From assembly GCA_043513815.1 (NCBI GenBank), contig CP121313.1:3286001-3350000 (forward strand): a stretch of 64,000 bases of DNA. The letters run 5' to 3'. The stretch is from JANQIO01 sp043513815. GTDB lineage: Bacteria; Pseudomonadota; Gammaproteobacteria; Pseudomonadales; Halieaceae. Below, piece by piece: positions 52,673 through 62,532 of the stretch. The notes under the pieces were generated by a model. That model saw nothing but the letters and a program-made list of their open reading frames with translations, was not told the origin of the DNA and made no database searches. Positions within the stretch are counted from its first letter, which is position 1; the number at the start of each line of letters is the position of its first letter. A program made the position numbers and the translations under genes.

Positions 52673-55600
52673 TCACGTCTGTTCCGCTCCCCCTTCGCCG
52701 GGCTGCAAGGGCGGCAACTGGTCCCACTGAATCCGCAGCGGCTGGCCCATATCCAGGTGCACATCCTGCTGGGGAAACGCGATACTGATGCCGGCCGCGG
52801 TAAACTTGTCGTTGATCTCTTCCCGCAGCTGCGTCCAGGCCTGCAGTCGATTTTCCGAAGCGTAGCAGCGCAGCGTCAGCAGCAACGCATTGTCGCCGAA
52901 GTCGTCGAATGAGGCCTGGGGTTCCGGCTCATCCAGTACCAGTTCAACTGCATTGGCAGCTTCCAGCAGCAGCCGACGGGCCAGCCGCACGTCGCTGCCA
53001 TAGGCGATGCCCACAGGAATGAGTATGCGCACGGCCGCGTCTGTGAGTGACCAGTTTGTCACCTGCTCGGTAATAAGCTGCTTGTTGGGAATCAGTACTT
53101 CCTTGCGGTCAAAGGTTTCGATCAGGGTCGCCCGGGCGCTGATGCGCAACACAGTCCCCTCGGCACCCCCTACGGTGATCACATCCCCCACTCTGACGGG
53201 TCGTTCGAACAGGACAATGATGCCGCTGATAAAGTTCGCAACAATCTCCTGCAGGCCGAAACCGATGCCGACACCGAGGGCGGCCACCAGCCACTGGACC
53301 CTGGCCCACTCCCAGCCGACCCTGCTCATGCACAGCGACAGGCCCACCGCAATCACCACATACTGCATCAACATGCCGGTCGCGTAGCGAGCACCGGCAC
53401 TGACCTGGAACCACTCCAGCATCATGACCTGGACCATCGCCGGCAGGTATTTCGCCACCAGGGCGGTCACCACAAGAATGAATATGGCGATAGAGAGATC
53501 GAACAGCGTTATGACAGTCAGCACACCCGCCGGGTCAGCGGTATTCGTAGTGGTCCAGAGCGCAACAGATTCGAGCAGTCCAAAGGCGGGTAGCAACGGT
53601 GACCAGATGACCCACAGGCAGCCTACCAGACTGACTGTGCGCAGCAGCTCCAGCAGCCTGTCGTGGGCCTCCGACAGCCGCAGAACGTCCAGCTCTCCTG
53701 GCGCCTGCTCTACCATCGCTTCCAACGCTTCATCGCCCTCCTCCACCATGGCGTCGGTCGGGCGCAAATCACCTCGGACCTTGCGCTCCAGTCGGAAGCG
53801 GAGGATCAGCAGCCAGCGCTTGAGAATGTCGATGCAGAAGGTCACCAGCAGCACCACCAGTATGGAACTGAGGAAAGCCTCCATGACCTCGTCCGCTGCA
53901 AACAAAAGGCCCAGCGCCTGCAGCGCTATCACCACCATGCCCCCGGCGACCGTCAGCTTCAGTGCCAGACGAACCCTGCCCACTTCCCTGAACACGTCGC
54001 GGCGCAGCAACCTGGCCGCAACGGCCAGAATGACGGCGGCGACCACTGTGATGCACAGCGCGCCCAAGGGCCCGCCGCTGGACGTAACATCAAGGTAGTA
54101 GGCAAACCGGTTGAGGAAATAGGCCACCAACCCCACGGGCATCGCCCAGCGCAGCTCCTCGCGCAGCGCATCCAGCTTTCTTGCGTCGTTTTTCAGAAAC
54201 CGTCGGCAGACGCCGCGCTTGCCCACCAGGGTACCGGCCAGCAGCAGCCAGTACAGCAACACCGCCGCTGACAACGCTGCCGGTGCAACCGCCTGCGCCA
54301 GGGCGCCGCCCCCGCCGGACATGGACAGGCTGCGGGCTATAAAATGCAGCAACAACGGCCAGGGCAGCACCAGCACCAGGGACATGCCCAGGCCCAGGGC
54401 AATGTTGCGCAGGTTTTCTCCACTGAGCGGCGTGGGACGGGTCATGAGCTCCAGGTAGGGTTTTCGAAGCCGCCGCGCCAGCACCCACACAATGGGCAAC
54501 ATGACCAGCAGCGCGGCCGCCCACTGGTCCCGGCGCCAGCCTTCCAGCAGCAGCCGCGGGAACTGCCGCCACTGGTCCACCGCCAGTAGCGAGCCCAGTT
54601 GTGCAAAAAACGCCGTCGGTTCGAGCGTGCTATAGCTGCGCACCCAGAGCAGGTTGCCGGACAGGAACTGCTCGAAGGCGTTGATCTCCTGCACCAGCGC
54701 ATTGGCAATCTGGTTACCTTCGATCAACCCCTGCTGCAAACGGGTAAGACTGGAGCGTGTTTCCTGCAGCAGCCTCTGCCGAAGCTGCAGGAGCTTTTCG
54801 GCTGACTCCATGGCCTGCGGGTCCTGCAGCACCGACTCGGGCAACCATTGCTTCAGGAAGTCCTCGCGCCGGGCCAGCTCCCGCAGCGACTCTTCAGTGT
54901 CAATGGCCACCAGGGAACTGGTGCCGATCTCGTTACTGCGGCGCTGAATCTCCTGATCCAGGCTCCTGATATCCGGCAGGTCATACAGCAGCTCCACCAT
55001 GACACTGGCCAGCACCACCTTGTGCCCGGCTGCTTCCAGTCGGCGCTGCATAAGAGCGGACTGCTGCTTGATGGACTCGAGCTGGACGCCCATTTCCTCC
55101 CGCCGCTCGGTGGCGCTCGCCAGGGACTGGCTGATCTGCTGAAGGTTTTCGGCGAGCTGGCGATTGGACTCGGCCAGGGTCAGCAGCGCAGGCTGTTCGC
55201 CGTACAACTCGCTCTCCAGGTCAGCGGCGCTGTCGAGTTTCTGTTGAACAATTTTTGCCCGCGCCAGCTCCGCCGCCTTCTGCACGGCGGCCAGAGTGCG
55301 CTCGTACTCCACCAGCGCACCCTCGATCCAGGCGCGCTCAGCCGCTGCCACACCGGTACGCGCCGGCTCTGTCAGCACTTCGGTTTCCAGCCGCTCGCGC
55401 TCTGCCAGCAGGCCGCGGTTTTCCGCCAACCGGACGAGGGCATCCACTTTCTGCTCAAGGGTGTTGGCGGGTACGGCCAGCGCTGCCATGTTCTCCTCCA
55501 CCCTGGCGCTAATGGCGGCCAGCCGTTGCTGAATCTCCCCGACGCGGGTCAGCGCCTGGTCCAGCCGCAACTGCAGTGCATTTCGCCGGTCCGCCAGCGC

Positions 55601-56047
55601 CGCGCGTTCCCCGCGCAGCAGGTCGATCTTGCTATCCAGCTCCGTTGCACTGGCGTCGGCCGCAGTGGCGTCGTCAGCGAGCCGCAATTCGTCACGCGGG
55701 GCCGTCGCTTTATCCCGGAACTCGGTGATGCGGTGTTCCGCGCTGTCCGCCGCCGCCCTGAACTGGCTCGCCTGTTGCCGGTGGCCGGCTTCCGCGTCCA
55801 GGTAGGCCCGACCCGCATCCAACTGCTGGAGCAGGCTGTTGCGGCTTTCTTCCGGTAGGTCCGCGCGTGACTCTACCGTCGCCCGCAGTTCCTCAATGGC
55901 CCTGGGTGAGGCGATATCGGCCAGGTTGTCCTGGGCCTCTACCGAGGGTGTCATCAGCATAAGCAGCCAGCAAAGTGCCGCGCCAATCGAAGCGACTCGC
56001 GGCGAGCGAACAGGGATTCTCGGTGCTGTGCAGGGGTCGTGGGTCAT
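52673..56047 (-). CDS. MscK/KefA-like mechanosensitive channel
   Basis: A 1124-residue channel. A signal peptide (IGAALCWLLMLMTPSVEAQD) is followed by some 450 residues of periplasmic coiled coil (ESRADLPEESRNSLLQQLDA, LESELYGEQPALLTLAESNR), then about 11 helices, and a C-terminal MscS core: pore helix VAALGVGIGFGLQEIVANFI, SGIIVLFERPVRVGDVITVG, and beta domain SARATLIETFDRKEVLIPNK. Length and order match MscK (1120 residues in E. coli), which opens on hypo-osmotic shock and, in MscK, in high K+. ATG 56047 is preferred over 56086, which would put a Cys-rich MQCFVCQNPEESV before the signal. It ends 16 bases from the CASTOR-like gene. Confidence 0.9.
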   Translation of the reverse strand: MTHDPCTAPRIPVRSPRVASIGAALCWLLMLMTPSVEAQDNLADIASPRAIEELRATVESRADLPEESRNSLLQQLDAGRAYLDAEAGHRQQASQFRAAADSAEHRITEFRDKATAPRDELRLADDATAADASATELDSKIDLLRGERAALADRRNALQLRLDQALTRVGEIQQRLAAISARVEENMAALAVPANTLEQKVDALVRLAENRGLLAERERLETEVLTEPARTGVAAAERAWIEGALVEYERTLAAVQKAAELARAKIVQQKLDSAADLESELYGEQPALLTLAESNRQLAENLQQISQSLASATERREEMGVQLESIKQQSALMQRRLEAAGHKVVLASVMVELLYDLPDIRSLDQEIQRRSNEIGTSSLVAIDTEESLRELARREDFLKQWLPESVLQDPQAMESAEKLLQLRQRLLQETRSSLTRLQQGLIEGNQIANALVQEINAFEQFLSGNLLWVRSYSTLEPTAFFAQLGSLLAVDQWRQFPRLLLEGWRRDQWAAALLVMLPIVWVLARRLRKPYLELMTRPTPLSGENLRNIALGLGMSLVLVLPWPLLLHFIARSLSMSGGGGALAQAVAPAALSAAVLLYWLLLAGTLVGKRGVCRRFLKNDARKLDALREELRWAMPVGLVAYFLNRFAYYLDVTSSGGPLGALCITVVAAVILAVAARLLRRDVFREVGRVRLALKLTVAGGMVVIALQALGLLFAADEVMEAFLSSILVVLLVTFCIDILKRWLLILRFRLERKVRGDLRPTDAMVEEGDEALEAMVEQAPGELDVLRLSEAHDRLLELLRTVSLVGCLWVIWSPLLPAFGLLESVALWTTTNTADPAGVLTVITLFDLSIAIFILVVTALVAKYLPAMVQVMMLEWFQVSAGARYATGMLMQYVVIAVGLSLCMSRVGWEWARVQWLVAALGVGIGFGLQEIVANFISGIIVLFERPVRVGDVITVGGAEGTVLRISARATLIETFDRKEVLIPNKQLITEQVTNWSLTDAAVRILIPVGIAYGSDVRLARRLLLEAANAVELVLDEPEPQASFDDFGDNALLLTLRCYASENRLQAWTQLREEINDKFTAAGISIAFPQQDVHLDMGQPLRIQWDQLPPLQPGEGGAEQT

Positions 56048-56240
56048 GACGGATTCTTCAGGATTCTGACAAACAAAGCATTGCACACTATCGCGGTGCC
56101 CACCATGACCGCAGCCCCGCCCCGGGGCCGCGCTTGTCGCGGCGCGACCGGGAAGCCGCCGATGACGCCGCCACGCGGTGCACGACCCGGCAATCAGGTG
56201 CTATCCTTCAGCCCTTCTGACTTTTCCTGAGGGAAACACC

Positions 56241-57365
56241 ATGCGACTGTCCTCTCTGCCGCTGATCATGCTGACCAGTACACTGCTCGGCGCCTGCGCC
56301 GACACCGTCGAGCCGCCGCCGCCTTCCAGCAGGCCGGTAAAAATCTTCACCGTCGAGGGACCGGGCGACCAGGCCATTCGCAACTTCCCGGGGGTCGTGC
56401 AGGCCTCACAGCGCGCCGATGTCTCTTTCCGGGTCTCGGGCGTGCTAGACGAAATGCTCGTTCGGGAAGGCCAGGACGTCGCGCGGGGAGAATTGCTGGC
56501 GCGGCTGGACCCGACGGATTTCAAAATCACCCTGGAAGACCGCCAGGCGACCTTCGACAATGCCGATCGCAATTTCATGCGCGCCAAGGAACTGATCGTC
56601 GACGGCAATATCTCCAAACTGGACTACGACCGGATGGAGGCCAACTTCCGCACCGCCAGCGCCGCGCTGACCCAGGCGCGACAGAATCTTGAGTACACCG
56701 AGCTGCGTGCACCGTTTGCAGGCACCATTGGCCGCCGCGAGGTGGAAAACTTCGAGGAAGTGCTGGCCAGGCAGACCATTTTCCGCCTACAGAATGTGGA
56801 ACAGCTAGACGTGGTCATCGACCTTCCCGAATCCCTGATACGCAGCCTGCAACCCAGAAGGCCCGCTGTGGAATCAAGCAAGGAAAGGGCACAACGCCTG
56901 GTAAACGCGACGGCCTCTTTCGAGGGCCGCTCCGACGATATTTTCCCTCTGGAGATTAGAGAGGTTGCCACCAAGGCTGATCGCAACACCCAGACGTTCC
57001 GGGTGACCTTCACCATGGCGCAACCAGAGGATTTCAACGTGCTGCCGGGGATGACGGCAAGCGTGCGGGTGGATTTTTCCAAACTGGTCACCGTTGATGC
57101 CAGTAAGTGGCTGCCCGTGAGCGCCGTGCAGGCAGATGGAGACCTGGAGGCACAGGTCTGGATGCTCGATAACGACACCATGACAGTGAATTCACACCCG
57201 GTACGCATAGGCCGCATGAGCGGTCGTCGCATTGAGGTAGTCGACGGGCTCAGCGGCGGTGAGGAGATCGTCAGTGTGGGCGCGGCCTACCTATCGGAGG
57301 GCATGCGAGTCTCGCGCATGCGACAGACCGAACAGGCCGAGCCGCGCGAGGACGAAATTCGATGA
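56241..57365 (+). CDS. RND efflux membrane-fusion lipoprotein
   Basis: A 374-residue periplasmic adaptor with a lipoprotein signal (TLLGAC, Cys19). The barrel-sandwich halves (GVVQASQRADVSFRVSGVLD, TELRAPFAGTIGRREVENFE) surround a short coiled coil, and a beta-barrel domain with VATKADRNTQTFRVTFTMAQ and LPGMTASVRVDFS follows, the standard HlyD/AcrA order. GAGGG lies ahead of ATG 56241. It overlaps the permease gene by four bases (ATGA). An outer-membrane TolC partner is not in the window. Confidence 0.93.
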   Translation: MRLSSLPLIMLTSTLLGACADTVEPPPPSSRPVKIFTVEGPGDQAIRNFPGVVQASQRADVSFRVSGVLDEMLVREGQDVARGELLARLDPTDFKITLEDRQATFDNADRNFMRAKELIVDGNISKLDYDRMEANFRTASAALTQARQNLEYTELRAPFAGTIGRREVENFEEVLARQTIFRLQNVEQLDVVIDLPESLIRSLQPRRPAVESSKERAQRLVNATASFEGRSDDIFPLEIREVATKADRNTQTFRVTFTMAQPEDFNVLPGMTASVRVDFSKLVTVDASKWLPVSAVQADGDLEAQVWMLDNDTMTVNSHPVRIGRMSGRRIEVVDGLSGGEEIVSVGAAYLSEGMRVSRMRQTEQAEPREDEIR

Positions 57366-60300
57366 ATATCGGCGAATACTCGGTACGCAATCCGGTAACT
57401 GCCTGGCTGCTGGTGGTCATTATGGTGGGCGGGGGCATTCTCGCCTTCGAAAGCATCGGCAAGCTAGAGGATCCGCCTTTCACCATCAAATCGGCAAAAA
57501 TTCTGGTGCCCTATCCGGGCGCGACGGCAAAGGAGGTCCAGGACGAAGTCACCTATGTCATAGAGGACGCGATCCAGAACCTGGAGCAGGTCAAGTGGAT
57601 CAAGATGACGGTCTCGCGCCCGGGTCTGGCGGATATTCTCATCGACTTCAAGGACCAGTACCGGGCCGATGATTTCCCCGACATTTTTGACGAACTGCGG
57701 CGCAAGATCCAGGACGCCAGCCCCAACCTGCCGCCAGGGGCAAGGGATCCGATCATTCTGGATGATTTCGGCGATGTGTTCGGTGTCTATTTCACGCTGA
57801 CCGGGGACGGCTATTCCTGGCGCGACCTGTTCGACACTGCCGATGCCCTCAAGAAGCAGCTGGTACTGGTCCCTGGGGTGCGTCGGGTGGTGATCGACGG
57901 AGCACAGCAGGAAGTGGTCTACGTCGACATATCCCGCGCCCGCATGGCCGAACTGGGGATCAACATGTCCGAGATCAGCCGGGTGCTGGAGTCCCAGAAC
58001 CTGGTTGTGAATTCGGGCAATGTGCAAGTCGAAAGGTACTACCTGCGCATTAGTCCCACCGGGGCCTTCCAGTCGGTTCAGGAGATCGGGGAGCTGTTAC
58101 TGTCTTCCAGCGAGCGCACCCTGGTGCGACTTCAGGATATAGCCACTATTACTCGCGCCTACCAGGAAGTGCCCTCCAAACTCTACTACGTCAACGGCAA
58201 GCCGGGGCTCAGCATGGGTATCTCCATGCAGGGTGGCGAAAATGTGGTGGCGGTAGGTGACCGGCTGGGAGCCAGGATGCAGCAGCTCCTGCCCGTAATC
58301 CCCGTTGGCATGAAAATGGCCCTGACCTACAACCAGCCTAAAGAAGTGGATACTTCGGTAAGCGGCTTCATCCTCAGCGTCGGCCAGGCCGTCGCTATCG
58401 TGATCGCCGTCCTGCTGCTGTTCATGGGCCTGCGCACGGGCATTATCATCGGCACAGTGCTGCTGATCACCGTGGCCGGCACTCTGTTTATCATGAATAT
58501 CTTCGGCATCGAGTTGCATAGAATATCCCTCGGCGCACTGGTGATTGCGCTGGGTATGCTGGTGGACAATGCCATCGTGGTGGCCGAGGGCATGCTGGTC
58601 AGGATGAATTCCGGCATGGACGCGGCAGAGGCCGCCAGCGAGTCTGTCGGCAAGACCCAGTTCGCACTACTTGGCGGCACGCTCATCGGGATCCTGGCAT
58701 TTTCCGCCATCGGCCTGTCGCCGGACTCCACCGGCGAATTCGCCAGCTCTTTGTTCTACGTCATCCTGATCTCCCTGTCGCTCAGTTGGCTGACCGCCGT
58801 AAGTACCACGCCGGCACTGTGCAAACTGCTGCTGAAACCCGGCACTGGCGACGACAGTGCAGAAGACGCCTACGCCGCCAAACCCTTCCAGATCTATCGC
58901 GGCCTGCTGGCCGGTGCCGTGCGGGCACGCTGGGTGACGGTCGCCGGGGTCGTGGGACTGTGGGTGCTGGCCATTATCGGTTTCGGGTACACCAAGTCCG
59001 GCTTCTTCCCGGATGCCAATACGCCCCTGTTCTTCGTTGACCTCTACACGCCGGAGGGCACCGACATCCGCAGCACCCGGGACGACACCCTGCAGGTCTC
59101 CGAATTCCTGCGCCAGCAGCCCGGCGTGGTGCAGACCTCCACTGTGGTCGGAGGCCCCCATCAGCGATTTACCCTGGTGTACGACTCTCGCGAGCCGTCG
59201 CCGGCCTATTCCCAGATCATTGTCACTACCGAGCGGCGCGACCAGATTCCCGCCATCCGCGCCGCCGTGTCCGACTACATGACTCATGAAATGCCCTGGC
59301 TGGACCCGATCGTCAAGGCACTGCGAATCGGCCCGGGGCGAGATGCGAAAATCGAGGCACGCTTCTCCGGCCCCGATTCGGAAGTGTTGCGCGACCTGGC
59401 GGAACAGGCCAAGGCCATCTTCCGCGACGACTTCGAGACCAAGGACGTGCGGGACGACTGGCGCAACCCGGTCAAGGTGGTCACCCCGGTATTTAATGAA
59501 CAGGTTGGCCGCCAGCTGGGCGTCACCCGCGAAAACCTGGCTAATGCGTTGCGCTTTGCATTCGACGGCACCCCCGTGGGCACCTACCGGGATGGCATCC
59601 ACGTGTTGCCGATTCTGTCCCGCGCCACCGTGGACGAGCGCGGTGATATCGACAAGATGCGCGATATCCAGGTGTGGAGTCCGGTACTGGGCCAGTCTGT
59701 ACCCGCGGGGCAGCTTATCTCGCGCTTCGAGACCACCTGGGAGAATGCCCTGGTGCGCAGCCGTGACCGGCAGCTCACCATCATCGCCTCCTGCAATCCC
59801 ACCGGCGCATTCGCAGACGCCCTGTTTTCGCGTGTCAGGCCGCAGATTGAAGCGCTGGAGTTACCCGCCGGCTATGACCTGGAGTGGGGTGGCGAGTACG
59901 AGGACGCCACCCGCGCCCAGGCGGGTCTGGCCGGTGCGCTGCCCGGTGGCTTCCTGCTGATGATCATTACCAGCATCTTCCTGTTCGGCAAACTGAAGCA
60001 GCCGGCCATCATCTGGCTGACCGTGCCGCTGGCTACCATCGGCGTGACGGCTGCCCTGCTACTGGTGGACGGCGCCTTTGACTTCATGTCACTGCTCGGC
60101 GCTCTTTCGCTGGTGGGACTGTTGATCAAGAATGCCATTGTCCTGATCGAGGAGATCGACCAACAGATCGAATCCGGCAAGCCGCGCTTCGACGCACTGC
60201 TGGATGCCTCAGTCAGCCGTATGCGTCCGGTGGTGCTGGCGGCAGCGACCACCATACTCGGCCTGATCCCCCTGCTCCCCGACGTGTTCTTCGTGAACAT

Positions 60301-60460
60301 GGCGGTGACCATTATGGGCGGGCTGGGCTTCGCTACGGTGCTGACTCTGATCGTTGTGCCAACACTGTACGCGATCTTCTTTGCTATTCGTGTCGACGAG
60401 ACCGGCACTGAGGAACCCGGCACTGCAGCAGAGTCGACTGGAAGTGTGGCCACTCAGTAA
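57362..60460 (+). CDS. RND efflux permease (HAE1-like)
   Basis: A 1032-residue proton-driven inner-membrane pump, probably exporting hydrophobic compounds. The N-terminus (YSVRNPVTAWLLVVIMVGGG) and periplasmic loops (PGATAKEVQDEVTYVIEDAI) are typical. In helix four the proton-relay pair of AcrB is LVDNAIVVAEG, so the second Asp is Asn, and helix ten has LLIKNAIVLIEEIDQQ with the Lys kept. It is paired with the lipoprotein adaptor upstream. Its stop overlaps the convergent antiporter gene by seven bases. Confidence 0.93.
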   Translation: MNIGEYSVRNPVTAWLLVVIMVGGGILAFESIGKLEDPPFTIKSAKILVPYPGATAKEVQDEVTYVIEDAIQNLEQVKWIKMTVSRPGLADILIDFKDQYRADDFPDIFDELRRKIQDASPNLPPGARDPIILDDFGDVFGVYFTLTGDGYSWRDLFDTADALKKQLVLVPGVRRVVIDGAQQEVVYVDISRARMAELGINMSEISRVLESQNLVVNSGNVQVERYYLRISPTGAFQSVQEIGELLLSSSERTLVRLQDIATITRAYQEVPSKLYYVNGKPGLSMGISMQGGENVVAVGDRLGARMQQLLPVIPVGMKMALTYNQPKEVDTSVSGFILSVGQAVAIVIAVLLLFMGLRTGIIIGTVLLITVAGTLFIMNIFGIELHRISLGALVIALGMLVDNAIVVAEGMLVRMNSGMDAAEAASESVGKTQFALLGGTLIGILAFSAIGLSPDSTGEFASSLFYVILISLSLSWLTAVSTTPALCKLLLKPGTGDDSAEDAYAAKPFQIYRGLLAGAVRARWVTVAGVVGLWVLAIIGFGYTKSGFFPDANTPLFFVDLYTPEGTDIRSTRDDTLQVSEFLRQQPGVVQTSTVVGGPHQRFTLVYDSREPSPAYSQIIVTTERRDQIPAIRAAVSDYMTHEMPWLDPIVKALRIGPGRDAKIEARFSGPDSEVLRDLAEQAKAIFRDDFETKDVRDDWRNPVKVVTPVFNEQVGRQLGVTRENLANALRFAFDGTPVGTYRDGIHVLPILSRATVDERGDIDKMRDIQVWSPVLGQSVPAGQLISRFETTWENALVRSRDRQLTIIASCNPTGAFADALFSRVRPQIEALELPAGYDLEWGGEYEDATRAQAGLAGALPGGFLLMIITSIFLFGKLKQPAIIWLTVPLATIGVTAALLLVDGAFDFMSLLGALSLVGLLIKNAIVLIEEIDQQIESGKPRFDALLDASVSRMRPVVLAAATTILGLIPLLPDVFFVNMAVTIMGGLGFATVLTLIVVPTLYAIFFAIRVDETGTEEPGTAAESTGSVATQ

Positions 60461-62175
60461 AGCGTGACAGCAAAGGCCAGGACGATGGCCAGCAGCCCGA
60501 GGCTGGCCGCTGCCCAGTGCTGCAGCGCCGCATCGAGCTGTGAGACCGCCACGCCGGCGCGACTCGTCGCCCGGCGCAACGCGGTTAAAGGGCCGGCTCT
60601 GTCCAGGGTTTGGGGCAAACGCGCGGCAAGACACAGGGCGAGCGTTGCACCACCGGCCAGGGTCAGCAGCGCAGCCAGCAGCTCACGGACGGAAACCGCC
60701 TCGGCGAGGTAGGGGTGCACTCCACCGCCGTCGGCGGCGAAGCCCAGCAACAGCGACACCAGTGCCAGCGCCAATGCCGCGCTTTCCGCAAGGCGTGGAA
60801 CCGGCTTCAATTCCAGCGGGTGCTCGCTCTTTCCCAGGGCAAAGGCGAACACCAACACCAGGTAGCCCGCGGTCAGGTAGGCGCCGGCCTCCAGCACCAG
60901 ACCCCACCACCACTGGCCACTGGCCGCCGCGGCATCCAGGAAAATCTTCTTGGCGATATAGCCGCCGCTGGGCGGCAAGCCCATCAGCACGATACCCGCC
61001 AGCGCAAAGGTCAGGAAGCTCAACGGCAAAACCCTGGCAGCGCCCGCGAGATGCGCGATGCGGTCATGCCCGAGGGCGTAGTAGACGCTACCTGCGGCCA
61101 TGAACATTGCCGCCTTGGCCAGGGCGTGTGAAATCGCCTGCAGCAGGCCGCCGTGGAGGGCAGCGCCGTTCGCAACAAATGCACCCATGGTGTCGAAAGC
61201 CAGTGGAAACATCAGGAACAGGTAGCCGATCTGGGCCACTGTGGAATAGGCCACCAGCAGTTTCAGGCGCTGCTGGCGCAGCGCGACCACGTTGCCCACC
61301 AGTATCGCCATGGCGCCCATGCCAGCCAGCAACTGGGCAGCGGAAAACGACACAATGGTGGGCAGGGCATCGAACCAGAGCCGGACGACGATAAACCACG
61401 ACCCCTTGATCACCAGCCCGGACAGGATGGCACTGGCCGCCGCCGGCGCACCGGCGTGGGCCGGCGGCAGCCATAGATGCAGGGGGAACAGGGCGGTCTT
61501 TGCCAGCAGGCCGGTGGTCATCATCGCCGCGGCTGCCAGCACCGCTGGCTCAACGCGAACCCGCTCGCTGAGCAGCGCAATATCCAGCGTGCCGTAGGCG
61601 CCGTATAGCAATACAGCCCCCAACAGGTAGAACACCGAACCGAACAGCGCGAACAACAGGTAGCGCAGCGCCGCCCGCAAGGTTTCCGGGCGTCCGTCGA
61701 TCGACACCAGGGGTACCGCGGCAAACGTCAACAGCTCCAGTGCCACGTAGAGCGTAAACAGGTCACTGCTCAGGAAGGCGAGATTCAGCGAACCCCAGAT
61801 GGCCAGCGCAAGCGTCCAGAACACCAGGCTGGTACGGGACTCCGTTAATCCCGCCGGGGTGGCAAAACTGCCCCAGGCATAGCAGCCGATCGCGGCAACC
61901 ACCGCAGAGACTGCCAGCATCATGGACACGGCGAGGCCGTCGCCCCGCAGGGCGATTCCCAGTGGCGGTGACCAGCCGCCTACCAGGTAGCGCAGTCCGT
62001 CGTCTGCACCGGCGAATGCCACGGCCACCGCGCCGCTATTCACAACACCTACCAGAATGGTGGCCGCCGCGATCCATCGCACGCTGCGCCCACCGCCGGC
62101 GAAACAGCCGATCGCGCCCACAAAGGGCACAATGACCGCCAGCATCAACAGCAAACCGCTGTCGACCGCCGTCAC
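60454..62175 (-). CDS. mnhD: Mrp-type antiporter subunit D-like (complex I proton-channel family)
   Basis: A 573-residue membrane protein with about 14-16 helices, related to MrpD and NuoL/M/N. Conserved Glu in LYVALELLTFAAVPLV, Lys in TTGLLAKTALFPLHLWLPPA, HAGAPAAASAILSGLVIKGS and the later HALAKAAMFMAAGSVYYALG mark the ion path. Mrp complexes exchange Na+ for H+ and resist alkali and salt. GTG 62175 is the apparent start. It is the last gene of a five-gene minus-strand run; its stop overlaps that of the RND permease gene. Confidence 0.82.
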   Translation of the reverse strand: MTAVDSGLLLMLAVIVPFVGAIGCFAGGGRSVRWIAAATILVGVVNSGAVAVAFAGADDGLRYLVGGWSPPLGIALRGDGLAVSMMLAVSAVVAAIGCYAWGSFATPAGLTESRTSLVFWTLALAIWGSLNLAFLSSDLFTLYVALELLTFAAVPLVSIDGRPETLRAALRYLLFALFGSVFYLLGAVLLYGAYGTLDIALLSERVRVEPAVLAAAAMMTTGLLAKTALFPLHLWLPPAHAGAPAAASAILSGLVIKGSWFIVVRLWFDALPTIVSFSAAQLLAGMGAMAILVGNVVALRQQRLKLLVAYSTVAQIGYLFLMFPLAFDTMGAFVANGAALHGGLLQAISHALAKAAMFMAAGSVYYALGHDRIAHLAGAARVLPLSFLTFALAGIVLMGLPPSGGYIAKKIFLDAAAASGQWWWGLVLEAGAYLTAGYLVLVFAFALGKSEHPLELKPVPRLAESAALALALVSLLLGFAADGGGVHPYLAEAVSVRELLAALLTLAGGATLALCLAARLPQTLDRAGPLTALRRATSRAGVAVSQLDAALQHWAAASLGLLAIVLAFAVTLY

Positions 62176-62202
62176 CGGAACTGCCTGCTTGCAAGACGGT
62201 TG

Positions 62203-62532
62203 TCAGTCATCCGCGCCTGCTGGCGATTCAGGTGCAATGGAATCCGAGCCGGTCGTTTCAAGCAGACGCAGCAGCAGCGTGACCGCCAGTGCGGTAGCGC
62301 AAAACGCCACCACCAGGGCGGTGATCAGCAGTGCCTGCGGCACCGGGTCTCCGCCCCATCCTGCCGCCCCGCCGCGGCGAGCGATGGCGCCGAAAAGCAG
62401 GAAGACGCCACTGCCCAGCACATTGAAGGCAATGAGCTTGCGCAGTGGCTCCGGGTTGACGATCAGCGCATAGCTGCCGATACCCACCAGCAGGGCGGCG
62501 CACAATCCGAATAGCTGGGCGGCGTCGATCAC
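62203..62532 (-). CDS. mnhC: Mrp antiporter subunit C (NuoK-like)
   Basis: A 109-residue protein with three helices (LFGLCAALLVGIGSYALIV, LIAFNVLGSGVFLLFGAIA, ALLITALVVAFCATALAVTL), which corresponds to MrpC/NuoK. The motif DPVPQALLITALVVAFCATA is diagnostic for MnhC. Its GTG at 62532 overlaps the stop of the upstream gene (GTGA), and longer readings that begin further upstream only cross that gene in another frame. Confidence 0.85.
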   Translation of the reverse strand: MIDAAQLFGLCAALLVGIGSYALIVNPEPLRKLIAFNVLGSGVFLLFGAIARRGGAAGWGGDPVPQALLITALVVAFCATALAVTLLLRLLETTGSDSIAPESPAGADD

